Origin: a virus
DNA length: 23,431 nucleotides
Direction: 5' to 3' (one strand)
IMG/VR virus record: IMGVR_UViG_3300006790_001396
Coordinates: 1 to 23,431 of that record
In this document: positions 1 through 8,586 of the stretch, one piece after another
Position numbering within the stretch: position 1 is the stretch's first letter
Layout: each line of letters starts with the position of its first letter
The notes under the pieces: model-generated
What the model was told of the DNA's origin: nothing
Seen by the model: only the letters and a program-made list of their open reading frames with translations
The model's database searches: none
Position numbers and translations under genes: made by a program

Positions 1-721
1 ACACTAGCACGAATCTAGGGTACGGGCTGTCCTGCTGCTCACTATCATAGATAGAGAACGCGAGGGTCCACTTAGGAGCAGGTCCGGCGTACTGGAGGCC
101 AGGCTGGTTCTTATCGGCTAGGTATCCTCCCTCCACAGCGAATCTCATTTTCCCTGCGATAGGCATAGCCATGACACCTAAGCGGTGCGTATGGCCCTGG
201 TGGACACTACAGCCGAGTTCGTGGGCCACTTTCAGAGCATGGGCCGCAGGGAACTTAGAGCTGCCCTTGAACTCATCTCCGTGCAGAATCCGTACTTTCT
301 GTCCCTGTCCACACGGCACCATCACCTTCTTACGTCCCGCATTCTCCACCCAGTCTATCCCTAGATCGTCTAGTCCTATTGTCTTAGGGTACGTGAGCCC
401 CGACATACGTAATGCGGGCGCCCTCCCTTGGATGTAGGTGTTCCAGCGTCTCTCGTGATTTCCGGAGATGTAGGTAATCTTAGCCTTGGGCGCGGCGTCG
501 CGGATGGCCTGGAGCAGCTTCCGGACTCCCCTTAACTCCTTGTCCAGCAGGTCTTCCCAGCGCGGGTCCTTGCGGTGGGTCGTCAGCGCGTGGAGGTCGG
601 CAATGTCGCCAGCCAGGACGATGTGCCCTGGCTTCTCTCGGCGGATGGTGTCCAGTAGCTTCTTCTCTCCCTTGCGGGACTGGAAGGGCGCGTGGATGTC
701 GTGGGCTACGATTGTCTTCAA
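1..721 (-). CDS. Calcineurin-like metallophosphoesterase, C-terminus off the left edge
   Basis: This is a binuclear-metal phosphoesterase of the calcineurin-like fold, partial because it runs past base 1 (at least 240 codons are present). Reading from the TTG at 721, the family motifs appear in order: D8-x-H10 (VAHDIHAPF), G38-D39 (LAGDIAD), G87-N88-H89-E90, H147 in LHGD, and G176-H177-T178-H179. These are all the canonical metal and phosphate ligands. The frame has no ATG after its upstream TAA. TTG at 721 is chosen because it overlaps the TGA of the 32-aa peptide gene (TTGA) and gives the usual family N-terminus, MKTIVAHDIHAPF. Phage relatives are thought to act on nucleic acid ends or nucleotides; the substrate here cannot be told. 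It is driven from promoter P4 through coupling to the small gene. The call is firm; the start is probable. Confidence 0.9.
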   Translation of the reverse strand, partial: MKTIVAHDIHAPFQSRKGEKKLLDTIRREKPGHIVLAGDIADLHALTTHRKDPRWEDLLDKELRGVRKLLQAIRDAAPKAKITYISGNHERRWNTYIQGRAPALRMSGLTYPKTIGLDDLGIDWVENAGRKKVMVPCGQGQKVRILHGDEFKGSSKFPAAHALKVAHELGCSVHQGHTHRLGVMAMPIAGKMRFAVEGGYLADKNQPGLQYAGPAPKWTLAFSIYDSEQQDSPYPRFVLV

Positions 722-816
722 GACACGGCCCGAAGGAGGCTCAGAATCAGGAGGCTTACCCCTCCCCAGAACTTTTTCGGATGCGTCTTAGCGAGTAGAG
801 TGATGCGATTAAGCAT
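718..816 (-). CDS. 32-aa single-pass membrane peptide, leaderless
   Basis: No family is recognised. The peptide has a basic N-terminal half (NRITLLAKTHPKKF) followed by a hydrophobic segment at about residues 17-30 (FWGGVSLLILSLL), so it looks like a one-pass membrane peptide. The case for a real gene comes from context. Its ATG begins 7 bases after the last base of a near-perfect -10 box, exactly where transcription should start, and its TGA overlaps the TTG start of the phosphoesterase by four bases. It may be a small functional protein, such as a holin-type or host-interfering peptide. It may instead be a leader whose translation delivers ribosomes to the downstream gene. It could be a chance ORF, but both ends landing on functional signals makes that less likely. 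Confidence 0.5.
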   Translation of the reverse strand: MLNRITLLAKTHPKKFWGGVSLLILSLLRAVS

Positions 817-822
817 AGGAGC

Positions 823-851
823 ATTATAGTGCTCGGCCTAGTCCCCGTCAA
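823..851 (-). promoter_or_regulatory. Promoter P4 (TTGACG-N17-TATAAT)
   Basis: On the minus strand the -35 box TTGACG (846-851) is separated by 17 bases from a perfect -10 TATAAT (823-828). The -10 sits inside the near-palindrome GAGCACTATAATGCTC. The -35 overlaps the last codons of the upstream 133-aa gene (Met-Val-Asp-Gly-Asp-stop). The predicted start point, seven bases past the -10, is base 816, the A of the ATG of the 32-aa gene. The GCAC directly before the -10 is shared with three other promoters in this window. Confidence 0.85.
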
Positions 852-1239
852 CCATGTCCCTAGTTCTGGTGCGTAGCGCTCGGAGTTTCGCTGGCCACTG
901 GTGCGGTGGCGGCATGAACAGGAACGCGGCCAGGGCTATCGCGCCCCAGAACAGGATGCGCTTCAGGAGAGCCGAGAAACTGCTGTTCTGATCCTGGAGC
1001 TGCTGCTGGAGCTTGATGATGGCCAGCGGGTCGTTGATGTCTACCGCATGGCTAGGCTCTGGCGTTAGGGCCTCCTCGACCTGCTCGCCTCCGACATGTC
1101 CCAGCACAGCTCCGACAGCAGCGCCAGGAGGACCGCCAATAGCAGCGCCGCCAGCGCCGCCCACCGCAGCACCCATCGGAGGGAACATAGCACAGCACGG
1201 GAGAAAGACGAATAAAAGAGTAAGATGTCTTAATCTCAT
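838..1239 (-). CDS. 133-aa glycine-zipper membrane protein, function unknown
   Basis: The ATG at 1239 is chosen over longer in-frame starts because it overlaps the TGA of the preceding 69-aa gene as ATGA, and because it exposes a clean N-terminal hydrophobic signal (MRLRHLTLLFVFLPCC). After the signal comes a Gly/Ala-rich run at residues 23-51 with repeated G-x-x-x-G spacing, which is a glycine zipper typical of membrane-inserting helices. Then follow a Gln-rich coiled-coil-like stretch at 70-88, a second membrane segment at about 95-110 and a basic C-terminus. Cysteines 15-16 suggest a lipoprotein, but the preceding residues (F-L-P) do not fit a normal lipobox. Its position after the ejection-type proteins and paired with another membrane protein would suit a lysis (holin/spanin) or membrane-penetration role. 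This is inference only. Confidence 0.7.
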   Translation of the reverse strand: MRLRHLTLLFVFLPCCAMFPPMGAAVGGAGGAAIGGPPGAAVGAVLGHVGGEQVEEALTPEPSHAVDINDPLAIIKLQQQLQDQNSSFSALLKRILFWGAIALAAFLFMPPPHQWPAKLRALRTRTRDMVDGD

Positions 1240-1445
1240 GGCTTGTTCTGGAGCGTAGCGATATCCACGTCGTTGCTGTGGATAGCCTCCCGCAGCTCCT
1301 CCATAGTCTCGACGAACTGGCGGTGCTCCTCGCTCCGGCGCGCGTCGTTGGCTACCCACAGGTAAGCCAGGAGGCCCATGAGGACATAGCTGGTCACGTT
1401 GAGGACCTGGGATTTCGTGATCTGGGTTTGTTCGATTTGGCTCAT
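1236..1445 (-). CDS. 69-aa one-TM protein with coiled-coil tail, possible holin or spanin-like
   Basis: The protein has a polar N-terminus, one membrane helix at about residues 15-33 (LNVTSYVLMGLLAYLWVAN), and then a charged heptad-like C-terminal region (RRSEEHRQFVETMEELREAI). Its start lies four bases after the stop of the 1639-aa gene, and its stop overlaps the ATG of the 133-aa gene. No Shine-Dalgarno is obvious. One membrane helix followed by a coiled coil, with an overlapping second membrane protein, recalls inner-membrane spanins and small holins. However, no endolysin is visible in the window to support a lysis cassette. No family is recognised. It is a credible coding sequence because it is tightly packed between neighbours. 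Confidence 0.65.
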   Translation of the reverse strand: MSQIEQTQITKSQVLNVTSYVLMGLLAYLWVANDARRSEEHRQFVETMEELREAIHSNDVDIATLQNKP

Positions 1446-1449
1446 AGGG

Positions 1450-4400
1450 TTATCTATCGGCGCCGCGCACGTTCTCGTACTTCTCGCGCATAATAAGGTT
1501 CAGACGACGCATCTCGGCACTGAGGGCTTCTCGGTACTCGGGGTCTTTCGTCTCGCGCATCTTGGTTCGTAGCTCCCCAATCTGGTTCCGGTAACGTCCT
1601 AGAATGACGTTCCGCATGTGCTTGGGGCGGGAATGCTTCGTTCCCAACAGAACAGAATCCGCGAGCTGGGTCATAAGGGTCTTCTCGCCGAGGGGGTCAT
1701 CCTCGGCAAAGGCGAGGCGCGTGATCCAGAAGGCGTTTGCGGCTTCCTCCAGGAAGTGCGTGTTTCCGATACCGAAGGCGCTACCTATCATTCGTGCTGG
1801 AGTACCGAACTCGAACGGAATATCGGTCTGCCCCGAGTAGCGCTCCTCTCGCGCCACGGCATGTCCTCGGCCCGTAACCAGTTCCGAAGCTACATCCCCA
1901 GTGTTGAGCATGACCTCGCCTACCGCCTCCAGCATCTTCACTGCCTCGAGGTTAGGGTTAATCCGGGTCGCGTCCAGGCCCAGAGACGACCCCGGAATAC
2001 GCATGACCAGGCGACCGTTCTCCTCGGTTCCTACGCCCGAGGTCGTGGATGCCTTCATGAACGTGCTCATGCGCGCCAGTGCCGACGGGTCCTCGGCCAT
2101 GTGCTTGGCCGCGAAGGGGAGGTAGTGCCTGGGGAAGGTGTAGTAAAGGACACCGCGCTTGAACATACGCTCTGTCGGCGTGATCTGTGCATAGTCCACG
2201 GTAGCCCTCTTCGCGTTCCGGACAGCGTGCTCGAGCGAGACACCTTCCCGTAGCTGTGCGAAGGTGACACCCAGGCGAGCGAATGCCTCGGACGCTTCCG
2301 CCCCAGTTCCGATGGCCTGGTTGATGACGCCGGAGCTGTCCCCTAGCTTGGCCGAGAGCAGCTTCCGGTCCATGACACCAGCACGGAGACGGAACAGGGC
2401 CTCGGTCGTGGAAGAACTGCCGCGAAGCCCGTCGTTGATGAAGGTGCTGAAGAGGCCCTCGCGCGCCATGACATCGAGCAGTTCGCCGATGTTGTGATCT
2501 TGTCCACCAGCCCTGAACACCAGGTCTTCGGGCTGGAGGCCGAACTTGGCTAGGACTTCTGCGTCTGGTGTGCCCTCGATGCCTTCGCGGCCTGCGCGAC
2601 GAATGACGCGAAGGAACTCCATGGTTGGGATACCCTTCACGCGCTTCCTGATAACACCGGTAAGGCCGTCGGTGCCCGATAGGTGTAGCGCCATCTTATC
2701 GTAGACAGCGGCCAGCTTAGGATCGCCGTGCATGAATCGGGCCGCATCGTACATGCCCGCCGTGGACGACATAGGAGACACGCCCAGCGCCCGTGCCTGG
2801 AAGTAGGCACCTGCCGCGTTCGTGATATGGAAGGCGGGACGGAACACGGTCTGCCAGGACTTCACGAAGAACGAGAAGTTGTCCGTCATGGCCGCGAGTT
2901 CTGAGCTGTGTTCCCACTGCTTCTGGGTAGCGGAGAACATACCGCCTACAGTGCCTTGATTCCCGAAGATGACGTGCTGGCCCTGGAGGTTATCCAGGTC
3001 TGCTCGTCCCACGGTACTCATCATCGAGTTAGGATCGAAGGCCCCGCGCGCAGCTCTGAGCGAGAAGGCCTGCGGGACGGTGAGGTCTTCGGAGACTTTA
3101 GCCAGAACATTCGGGTCATGGGTCTCGACGAGTCCGCGCATAGTTCCGGGGGCGTCCAGAGGCAGAAGAACAGAGCCCTGGCCGACGGAGGTGGTCGGGA
3201 CGATGCGCTCGGTTCCGTCGTCGGCGCGGATAACTAGAGCCGAGAAGGTTGTGTCCGCCTGCTTATCTGCGATCTCGAGTGTAGTTTCAACCCCCTCCTC
3301 GGTGCGGCGAACAGTCTTGCCAGCCGTTGCGCCCGGAGCAGCGTGAGGACCTGCGCCCTTGATGACGCGGACAACACGCCCCGAGATAATCTCGCCCGCC
3401 TCTTCCGCAGATTTGAGCATGACTTCAGCACTCTCGGCTACGGCATACCGAGTCTCGGCCTGCGCCAGTCGGGACGTAATGATGTTCGAGGGGCTTATCT
3501 CGAACTTGCCCATGCGTAGACCTTCCTTCTCCGCAGCCTTGGCGATGGTCTTTGCCAGCTTCTCGGCATCAGCATTGCCCGAGGTCTGGAGGACGTGATA
3601 CAGATTGTTCAGGTCCTCGATAGGGAGCGCGTCCAGGTTACGGGCGAATCCGGACGAGAGCTGGGGCATCGCGCTCTGGAGCACCTTCCGAACCTCGTCG
3701 CGCCCGAGTCCTGCCGCGATAGCCTTCACTCCTTCTCGGCTAATGATACGGCCCACGTAGGCGATGGGCGAGGAGCTGGAGATTAGCTTGTGCTCGACGG
3801 CCTCGTTCAGGATTGTGCGACGGTACTTGTCCACCATCCCTCGGTAGTTCGTGGCCCCTGCAGCATCGAGCATATCGTCGATAGGCTTCAGGAACTGGCG
3901 GGAGGCCTCGATAGCGGCCTGCTCCAGGTCTTCGAGGAGGGCCGGAGTGACCAGCTTAGTACGCTTCAGTTCGTCGGCGCCGTGCAGGAGCCGTGCGATA
4001 GCGCCTGCTGTTCCTTCTAGACCTTCCGCGATAGGGCCGTGCGGCGTGACAGTCTCCTGGAAGATGTCAAGAGGCTTGCGCGGGTCAGTGATAAGAGTCT
4101 CGATAGACGGGTGGGCTCTCGGCATTTTCGCCTCCTTCCCTGCGGCCCGGAGCTCGAGCAGTGACTCGATCTGGTGTACGTCCGTGCGTTCGGCCACGGA
4201 CAGGGATTTCATGTCCTCGACAACGAACTTCGTATCCGAGAGCTTCGCCACATCGTGGAAATGCTCCAGCTCCTCGGCGGGGATACGGATACGGGGAGGC
4301 TTGTCGAATGGTTTGGCCAGGGGTGCCCTCTTAGGGGCACGGGTGAGCATCTTAATACCTCCGGCCTTCCGTGCGCGCCGGAGGTTATGCATCATGTCGT

Positions 4401-6369
4401 CGGTGGTGAGTCCGTACTTACGGCGCATCCTGTCCAGGACCTCATCCTTGCGGATGGCCTGTCCGACTTCCGTCTTAGTCATAGGACGGCTGGACTGTTT
4501 CTTCAGTCGCCTCAGAACAGTCTGGAGCTGGCTATCGCTCAGGTTGCCTAAGTGTACGGCCTTACCCTTCGAGCCTACGCGAACGACGTGCTGGTTCTGA
4601 GCAGCACCGCCGAGCTTCGGAGGCTCGCCTACGACACGGACTTTCGCCAGCTCTTCGTACTTGGCAGTCAGTCTAGTCCCGTCTCCGAGAGATTTCGCCA
4701 GTTCTTTGTACGGTTTCGCCAGGGCCTGTAGGTCTGGGCGGCTGTCCGCGAACATGACGAGACGCTCGGCCATGTTTACCATGCGGAGGCCAAGGTTCGT
4801 ACGGGCCTGGGCGAAGCCTGTTACGTTGTCGTCAAGACCTACGAGCCGCGAGGTTTCCATCAGCTCGTCGGCTAGGACATCGACCTGGGAGCGCATAAGC
4901 ATGAAGGCCTCGAAATCCTCCGCGCTCATGGTCATCAGCTTGGCGTCTGCAACGGCGGTTTCCTGAAGGAGCTTGCCAACGCCCTCGATAGACTCGGTGG
5001 CGCGGGCCACGAGCTGGCGGGCCTTCTTGTCTCCGGCGACCAGGGATTCCATATGGGCCTCGGACGAGAAGATTTTCCGGCGCATGTCCGCCATCTTCTC
5101 CCCGAACTTGAAGCCTGACAGGTGTCCGAACTCGCCTCGTAGTTCTGCGGCCTTAGTAGTCGCGGATACCGAGACAGCCTGCCCTTGTAACGATGCGACC
5201 CCTGCCTCGTGACGGGCGATGAGGTCCTGGAGGTCGACATCCGCCAGGTCATCGGCCTTGTCGATTCCGAGAATCCTCTTCGCGTCCGTGGCCATAGTCT
5301 CCATTTCTTCCGCAGAGCGCGGACGCTTGCCTAGTACAATACGGACAAGGGCTCTATCGGGGTCGATGCCTCGGTCTAGGGCCTTACGGTAGCGGGCAGC
5401 GACACTGTGGGGATCTAGTTTATCCGTCAGCCTCCGGTACATGGCGATACCTGTAGGACTCAGCTCCTTATCGAGCAGGTCTTCTGTCTTCGCCGCAAGT
5501 CGCTCACCCGCTACGGCGAGGGAACTCATGCCCGAGGCTTTGGCGCCTTTCGAGATGGCGCTAAGGTTATCTACGGCATTCGAGACGACAGGGATTTTGG
5601 ACAGGCCCTTGCCCATGGCCGTAACTGCCGCAGACGCGCGAGTCTTATTCCCGATAAGCGAAATCCAGTTCGAGTGGTCCTGCGTCCGGTAGAGGGCCTT
5701 CCCTGCCATGTTGAAGAAGGGGGCACTGAGACGGAGTTCGCGGTCGCGGCTCAGTTTCACCGCATCGTCGAGGCCCATAGGTCCGATGTGCGAACCGAGG
5801 GCGCCTTCGTCCCCTAGTTCCTTTACGGCACGGTTCAGTTTTTTACGTGCAGCGCGAGGTACACGCCCCTGGAGGGCACCTTCCAGGGCCTCGCGTACTG
5901 CGGGCAGCGCTGGGTTAGGGCCCAGCTTAGAGAGGGCCTTGCGCCCCGCGTTAGTCTTGGCCGCCTTCTGCAATGCGCGACCGCCTCGCCCCAGAGCAGT
6001 GGCGCCACCTCCCAGGTAGGTGAGAGGGTCAGTGCCGATACCAACACCGAGCTGGGCCCAGAAGCTGTCGGGGTCCATGGAGGTGCCGAGTAACTTGTTC
6101 GTGCGCTCGACCATCTCGGGCATACTGACATCGTGCCGGTCCTCGTCCCATAGGCCGAGGATAGGGACTAGCGCCTGGTCTAAGATGCCCTCCTCGGAGA
6201 ACAGGTCCACGTTCGGGTCCTGGGCAACGCGGAGCAGTCGCATGAAGATCTGCTGAGGGCCTCCGAAGGTCGAGTTAATGAACCGCTCGAAGCTGTTGGT
6301 GGCGTAACGCTGGGAGGACCTGGCCTTCTGGGCGTGTGCGAAAGCGGTAGCTGATTGGGAGATAGCCAT
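1450..6369 (-). CDS. Very large (1639 aa) virion/ejection-type protein, polyvalent-protein-like
   Basis: This is the last of three large genes downstream of the tail nozzle, where short-tailed phages encode internal proteins that are ejected into the cell. It is mostly helical, rich in Ala, Lys, Arg and Glu, and has no visible catalytic motif. Segments that recall the large polyvalent proteins of phages and plasmids are TDPLTYLGGG (about residue 117), FRPAFHITNAAG (about 1180) and YYTFPRHYLPFAAKHM (about 1411). I recognise these by resemblance only, not by a profile. The ATG at 6369 shares one base with the stop of the upstream 737-aa gene (TAATG), so the two are probably translationally coupled. 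No membrane helix stands out. An ejected channel or tunnel component, or a carrier of unrecognised enzymatic domains, is plausible. The coding call is certain; the function is not. Confidence 0.75.
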   Translation of the reverse strand: MAISQSATAFAHAQKARSSQRYATNSFERFINSTFGGPQQIFMRLLRVAQDPNVDLFSEEGILDQALVPILGLWDEDRHDVSMPEMVERTNKLLGTSMDPDSFWAQLGVGIGTDPLTYLGGGATALGRGGRALQKAAKTNAGRKALSKLGPNPALPAVREALEGALQGRVPRAARKKLNRAVKELGDEGALGSHIGPMGLDDAVKLSRDRELRLSAPFFNMAGKALYRTQDHSNWISLIGNKTRASAAVTAMGKGLSKIPVVSNAVDNLSAISKGAKASGMSSLAVAGERLAAKTEDLLDKELSPTGIAMYRRLTDKLDPHSVAARYRKALDRGIDPDRALVRIVLGKRPRSAEEMETMATDAKRILGIDKADDLADVDLQDLIARHEAGVASLQGQAVSVSATTKAAELRGEFGHLSGFKFGEKMADMRRKIFSSEAHMESLVAGDKKARQLVARATESIEGVGKLLQETAVADAKLMTMSAEDFEAFMLMRSQVDVLADELMETSRLVGLDDNVTGFAQARTNLGLRMVNMAERLVMFADSRPDLQALAKPYKELAKSLGDGTRLTAKYEELAKVRVVGEPPKLGGAAQNQHVVRVGSKGKAVHLGNLSDSQLQTVLRRLKKQSSRPMTKTEVGQAIRKDEVLDRMRRKYGLTTDDMMHNLRRARKAGGIKMLTRAPKRAPLAKPFDKPPRIRIPAEELEHFHDVAKLSDTKFVVEDMKSLSVAERTDVHQIESLLELRAAGKEAKMPRAHPSIETLITDPRKPLDIFQETVTPHGPIAEGLEGTAGAIARLLHGADELKRTKLVTPALLEDLEQAAIEASRQFLKPIDDMLDAAGATNYRGMVDKYRRTILNEAVEHKLISSSSPIAYVGRIISREGVKAIAAGLGRDEVRKVLQSAMPQLSSGFARNLDALPIEDLNNLYHVLQTSGNADAEKLAKTIAKAAEKEGLRMGKFEISPSNIITSRLAQAETRYAVAESAEVMLKSAEEAGEIISGRVVRVIKGAGPHAAPGATAGKTVRRTEEGVETTLEIADKQADTTFSALVIRADDGTERIVPTTSVGQGSVLLPLDAPGTMRGLVETHDPNVLAKVSEDLTVPQAFSLRAARGAFDPNSMMSTVGRADLDNLQGQHVIFGNQGTVGGMFSATQKQWEHSSELAAMTDNFSFFVKSWQTVFRPAFHITNAAGAYFQARALGVSPMSSTAGMYDAARFMHGDPKLAAVYDKMALHLSGTDGLTGVIRKRVKGIPTMEFLRVIRRAGREGIEGTPDAEVLAKFGLQPEDLVFRAGGQDHNIGELLDVMAREGLFSTFINDGLRGSSSTTEALFRLRAGVMDRKLLSAKLGDSSGVINQAIGTGAEASEAFARLGVTFAQLREGVSLEHAVRNAKRATVDYAQITPTERMFKRGVLYYTFPRHYLPFAAKHMAEDPSALARMSTFMKASTTSGVGTEENGRLVMRIPGSSLGLDATRINPNLEAVKMLEAVGEVMLNTGDVASELVTGRGHAVAREERYSGQTDIPFEFGTPARMIGSAFGIGNTHFLEEAANAFWITRLAFAEDDPLGEKTLMTQLADSVLLGTKHSRPKHMRNVILGRYRNQIGELRTKMRETKDPEYREALSAEMRRLNLIMREKYENVRGADR

Positions 6370-8582
6370 TACCTTCTAGTTCCCATCTCCAGCATAATAG
6401 ATAGGGCTACCATGTCCAAAGAACTCCTCCTATTCACTTCTCGAGCGCCTACGTTTCCAGCTTTTCGGTATCGTCCCACATTGAGATCGCCACTTCTTTC
6501 GCGCAGTGTGTCTACTGAGTCGAGGTAGGTATCTAGAACGTGCTTGGCCATGTCAATGTCACCTTGAGTTATAGGCATATCGGGTGCACTGGAGTCTTTA
6601 AGGAGAAGGGGCATGGCGTCATACACTAGCTCCATAACCGCATCCTCGCGTCGGTATGCGTCCTCGATAGCAGCTATTTCAGCAAGTTTCGCTTCGTACA
6701 CTGTGGATGGTACAGGCAGAGCATCAGGGTTCAGAGGGTCAGTCACAGGCCCAACCATGGTGTCTAGTCTCAATCCTAGAGTCTCGTAATCCAGAGAGGC
6801 AACGTGCCCTAGAACTTCGGTCATCGTGTCCCCAATCCTGTCGCGCATGACTAGCGTATCCCGCCGGTACTGTGCTGCATGTAGATTTCCTCGCCTACGG
6901 ATCTCCTCGAGGTCGTCCGTCCTCTCTACCGACAGGCCTCCGACAGCTTGTACGGCAGTATCCTGTTGTTCTCTGGTGGGGTTCCACCACGAGGCCACCT
7001 GTTCGTTGAAGTGGTCTCTTCCCGCCCAGTCGTCGAAAGGCCGTTGACGGCGGTGATGTGAGACATCCTCGTTCCAGTTCTCGAATCTCTCAACATAGGC
7101 ACCCACAATATAGTTCGCCGCGAAACTAAGTACCTCGGAGTTCGCGTCTCCTATAGTCTCCCTGAATGCGGCAGGGGAGAGGACATTGTTCTCTACAACC
7201 TCCTTTGCCCGTGCCTCAACAGCAGGTCTGACTTCGTTAAGGAGAGGCGAGGTAGCCCCTGCACCAGTAGTCAGGATTTGCCGTAACTTGAGGACATCTT
7301 GCCCATCCATAGTATGGAGATTCTGAATGAAGTGTCCGAAAGGAGACGGTACTGACTGCGAGAGCTGCCAGCCGGTCCCGTCGGGGGTACGTTCCAGTGC
7401 GACGAACTCGGAGAGATCTTCAGGAACACCGTTAGGGAACAAGAGATGGCCCCCAGGCATCTCAGCAAGACTGGTCCGTAGACTTTCCACGGCGGGCTCC
7501 AGGATGTTAACCTCCGCAGTTGCTCGCGACAGCTCCTGGATAAGGGGCTCGGGGTTCTGGCGGGACAGCTCGGCGGCGAGTCCTGGGTTCGTGTGCGCTA
7601 GGGCTGTCCAGGAACTGGCGCTTTCTTCTCCGGTTAGTAGGTCACGCAGACGGCGGGCTTCAGGACTAAGCTCTACGTTGGAGGGAAGGCTACGGAAGTG
7701 GGAGAGCAGTGACTCTCCCCTATCCTTCATGTTCGTGTACACACCATCTCTTTGGATACTGTCACGTAACATAACTGGGGCGCTGGGATCGTGCGCGGCC
7801 TTGATGGCCTCCTCCAGGTTCCCTTGTTCTGCTTTCGCTGCCCACTTATCGGTAGCTAGGCGGTTTGCCCCGTTCTCTACGTTAGACAGCTCTGCCCTCA
7901 GTAGCCTGCGCTGTAGTTCGGCAAAGTCCTCGGAAATATTACCAGCGGCCTCTAGCGAGTCGATACGCTCAGTAGCGGCCTGGTACTCGTCCTGGATCTG
8001 CTCTAATCCTCTAGCAGTAGGGGCCTGATTGAACTCGACTACCGAGAGCGCGAAGGCTTCCGACTCGTTGTTGGCAGTGCCTATCGCTTGTTTTTCGGCA
8101 CGTTCCTTCGCGTACTGGTTCCCGATCCGCTCCTGTAGGTCCACGAGAGACTCGTCCTCGACGAGCGAAAGTCCGAGCTGGCGGGCCTCCTTCTGGGCCG
8201 CTGCCAGGTTTTTCTCGGCTGACTGGGACTCGGAGAGTTCGCGTATGTGGGCTCGCTCACTCTGGGCCATCCAGGTGTTCAGGTCCTTAGCGTCCATCGC
8301 AACCAACGAGTCGAACGTCTTCTGGTCCGGAACCATCTTCTTGTCGATGTTACCGGTCTTCAGAGCATTCGAGAGGAGTACAGCATTCGCCTTAGAGCCC
8401 TCGATGCTCCGACGACGCTTCGCCAGCTCATCGACGAAACGCCCCAGATTATCGCGCCCCGTGATCTGGTCGGTGGCGCCAAGCCCGAAGGCCGTGCCCA
8501 GGTTCGCCAGTGCTTCGAGTCCTCCGCCCCCAGTGCTGGGGGACGGTTGCTCGAACTCGTCGGGTTCTTTGTTGTCTGCCAT
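6369..8582 (-). CDS. 737-aa helical virion protein, probable internal/ejected protein
   Basis: No family motif is recognised. The protein opens with a Pro/Ser/Gly-rich, acidic stretch and a GLGATDQITG segment. It then becomes long helices rich in Glu, Ala, Gln and Arg, with coiled-coil character at about residues 105-260. There are no Cys clusters and no signal peptide. Size, composition and position between a 251-aa small internal-protein candidate and a 1639-aa giant match the internal virion protein set of T7-type phages, but sequence similarity cannot be asserted. Its start is four bases from the stop of the 251-aa gene, with no Shine-Dalgarno, and its stop forms TAATG with the next start. 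Base composition in its 3' half is less GC-rich than in the tail genes. Confidence 0.65.
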   Translation of the reverse strand: MADNKEPDEFEQPSPSTGGGGLEALANLGTAFGLGATDQITGRDNLGRFVDELAKRRRSIEGSKANAVLLSNALKTGNIDKKMVPDQKTFDSLVAMDAKDLNTWMAQSERAHIRELSESQSAEKNLAAAQKEARQLGLSLVEDESLVDLQERIGNQYAKERAEKQAIGTANNESEAFALSVVEFNQAPTARGLEQIQDEYQAATERIDSLEAAGNISEDFAELQRRLLRAELSNVENGANRLATDKWAAKAEQGNLEEAIKAAHDPSAPVMLRDSIQRDGVYTNMKDRGESLLSHFRSLPSNVELSPEARRLRDLLTGEESASSWTALAHTNPGLAAELSRQNPEPLIQELSRATAEVNILEPAVESLRTSLAEMPGGHLLFPNGVPEDLSEFVALERTPDGTGWQLSQSVPSPFGHFIQNLHTMDGQDVLKLRQILTTGAGATSPLLNEVRPAVEARAKEVVENNVLSPAAFRETIGDANSEVLSFAANYIVGAYVERFENWNEDVSHHRRQRPFDDWAGRDHFNEQVASWWNPTREQQDTAVQAVGGLSVERTDDLEEIRRRGNLHAAQYRRDTLVMRDRIGDTMTEVLGHVASLDYETLGLRLDTMVGPVTDPLNPDALPVPSTVYEAKLAEIAAIEDAYRREDAVMELVYDAMPLLLKDSSAPDMPITQGDIDMAKHVLDTYLDSVDTLRERSGDLNVGRYRKAGNVGAREVNRRSSLDMVALSIMLEMGTRR

Positions 8583-8586
8583 AGTA

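Noticed and set aside
1240-1359. A longer 173-aa version of the 133-aa membrane protein
   Set aside because: The extra 40 residues are Arg/Pro-rich, lie inside the 69-aa gene and would bury the signal-like N-terminus. The ATGA overlap marks the better start.
3851-4600. A 249-codon plus-strand frame, and similar ones at 1618-2253 and 7327-8028
   Set aside because: Arg/Ser-rich low-complexity translations opposite the 1639-aa and 737-aa genes, typical shadow frames.
8527-8542. Near-palindrome CCCCCAGTGCTGGGGG, found again at 13211-13224 as CCCCAGTGCTGGGG
   Set aside because: Both copies encode Pro-Ser-Thr-Gly in real genes, the loop is too tight for a stable hairpin as a control element, and there is no positional logic. 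It is probably codon coincidence.
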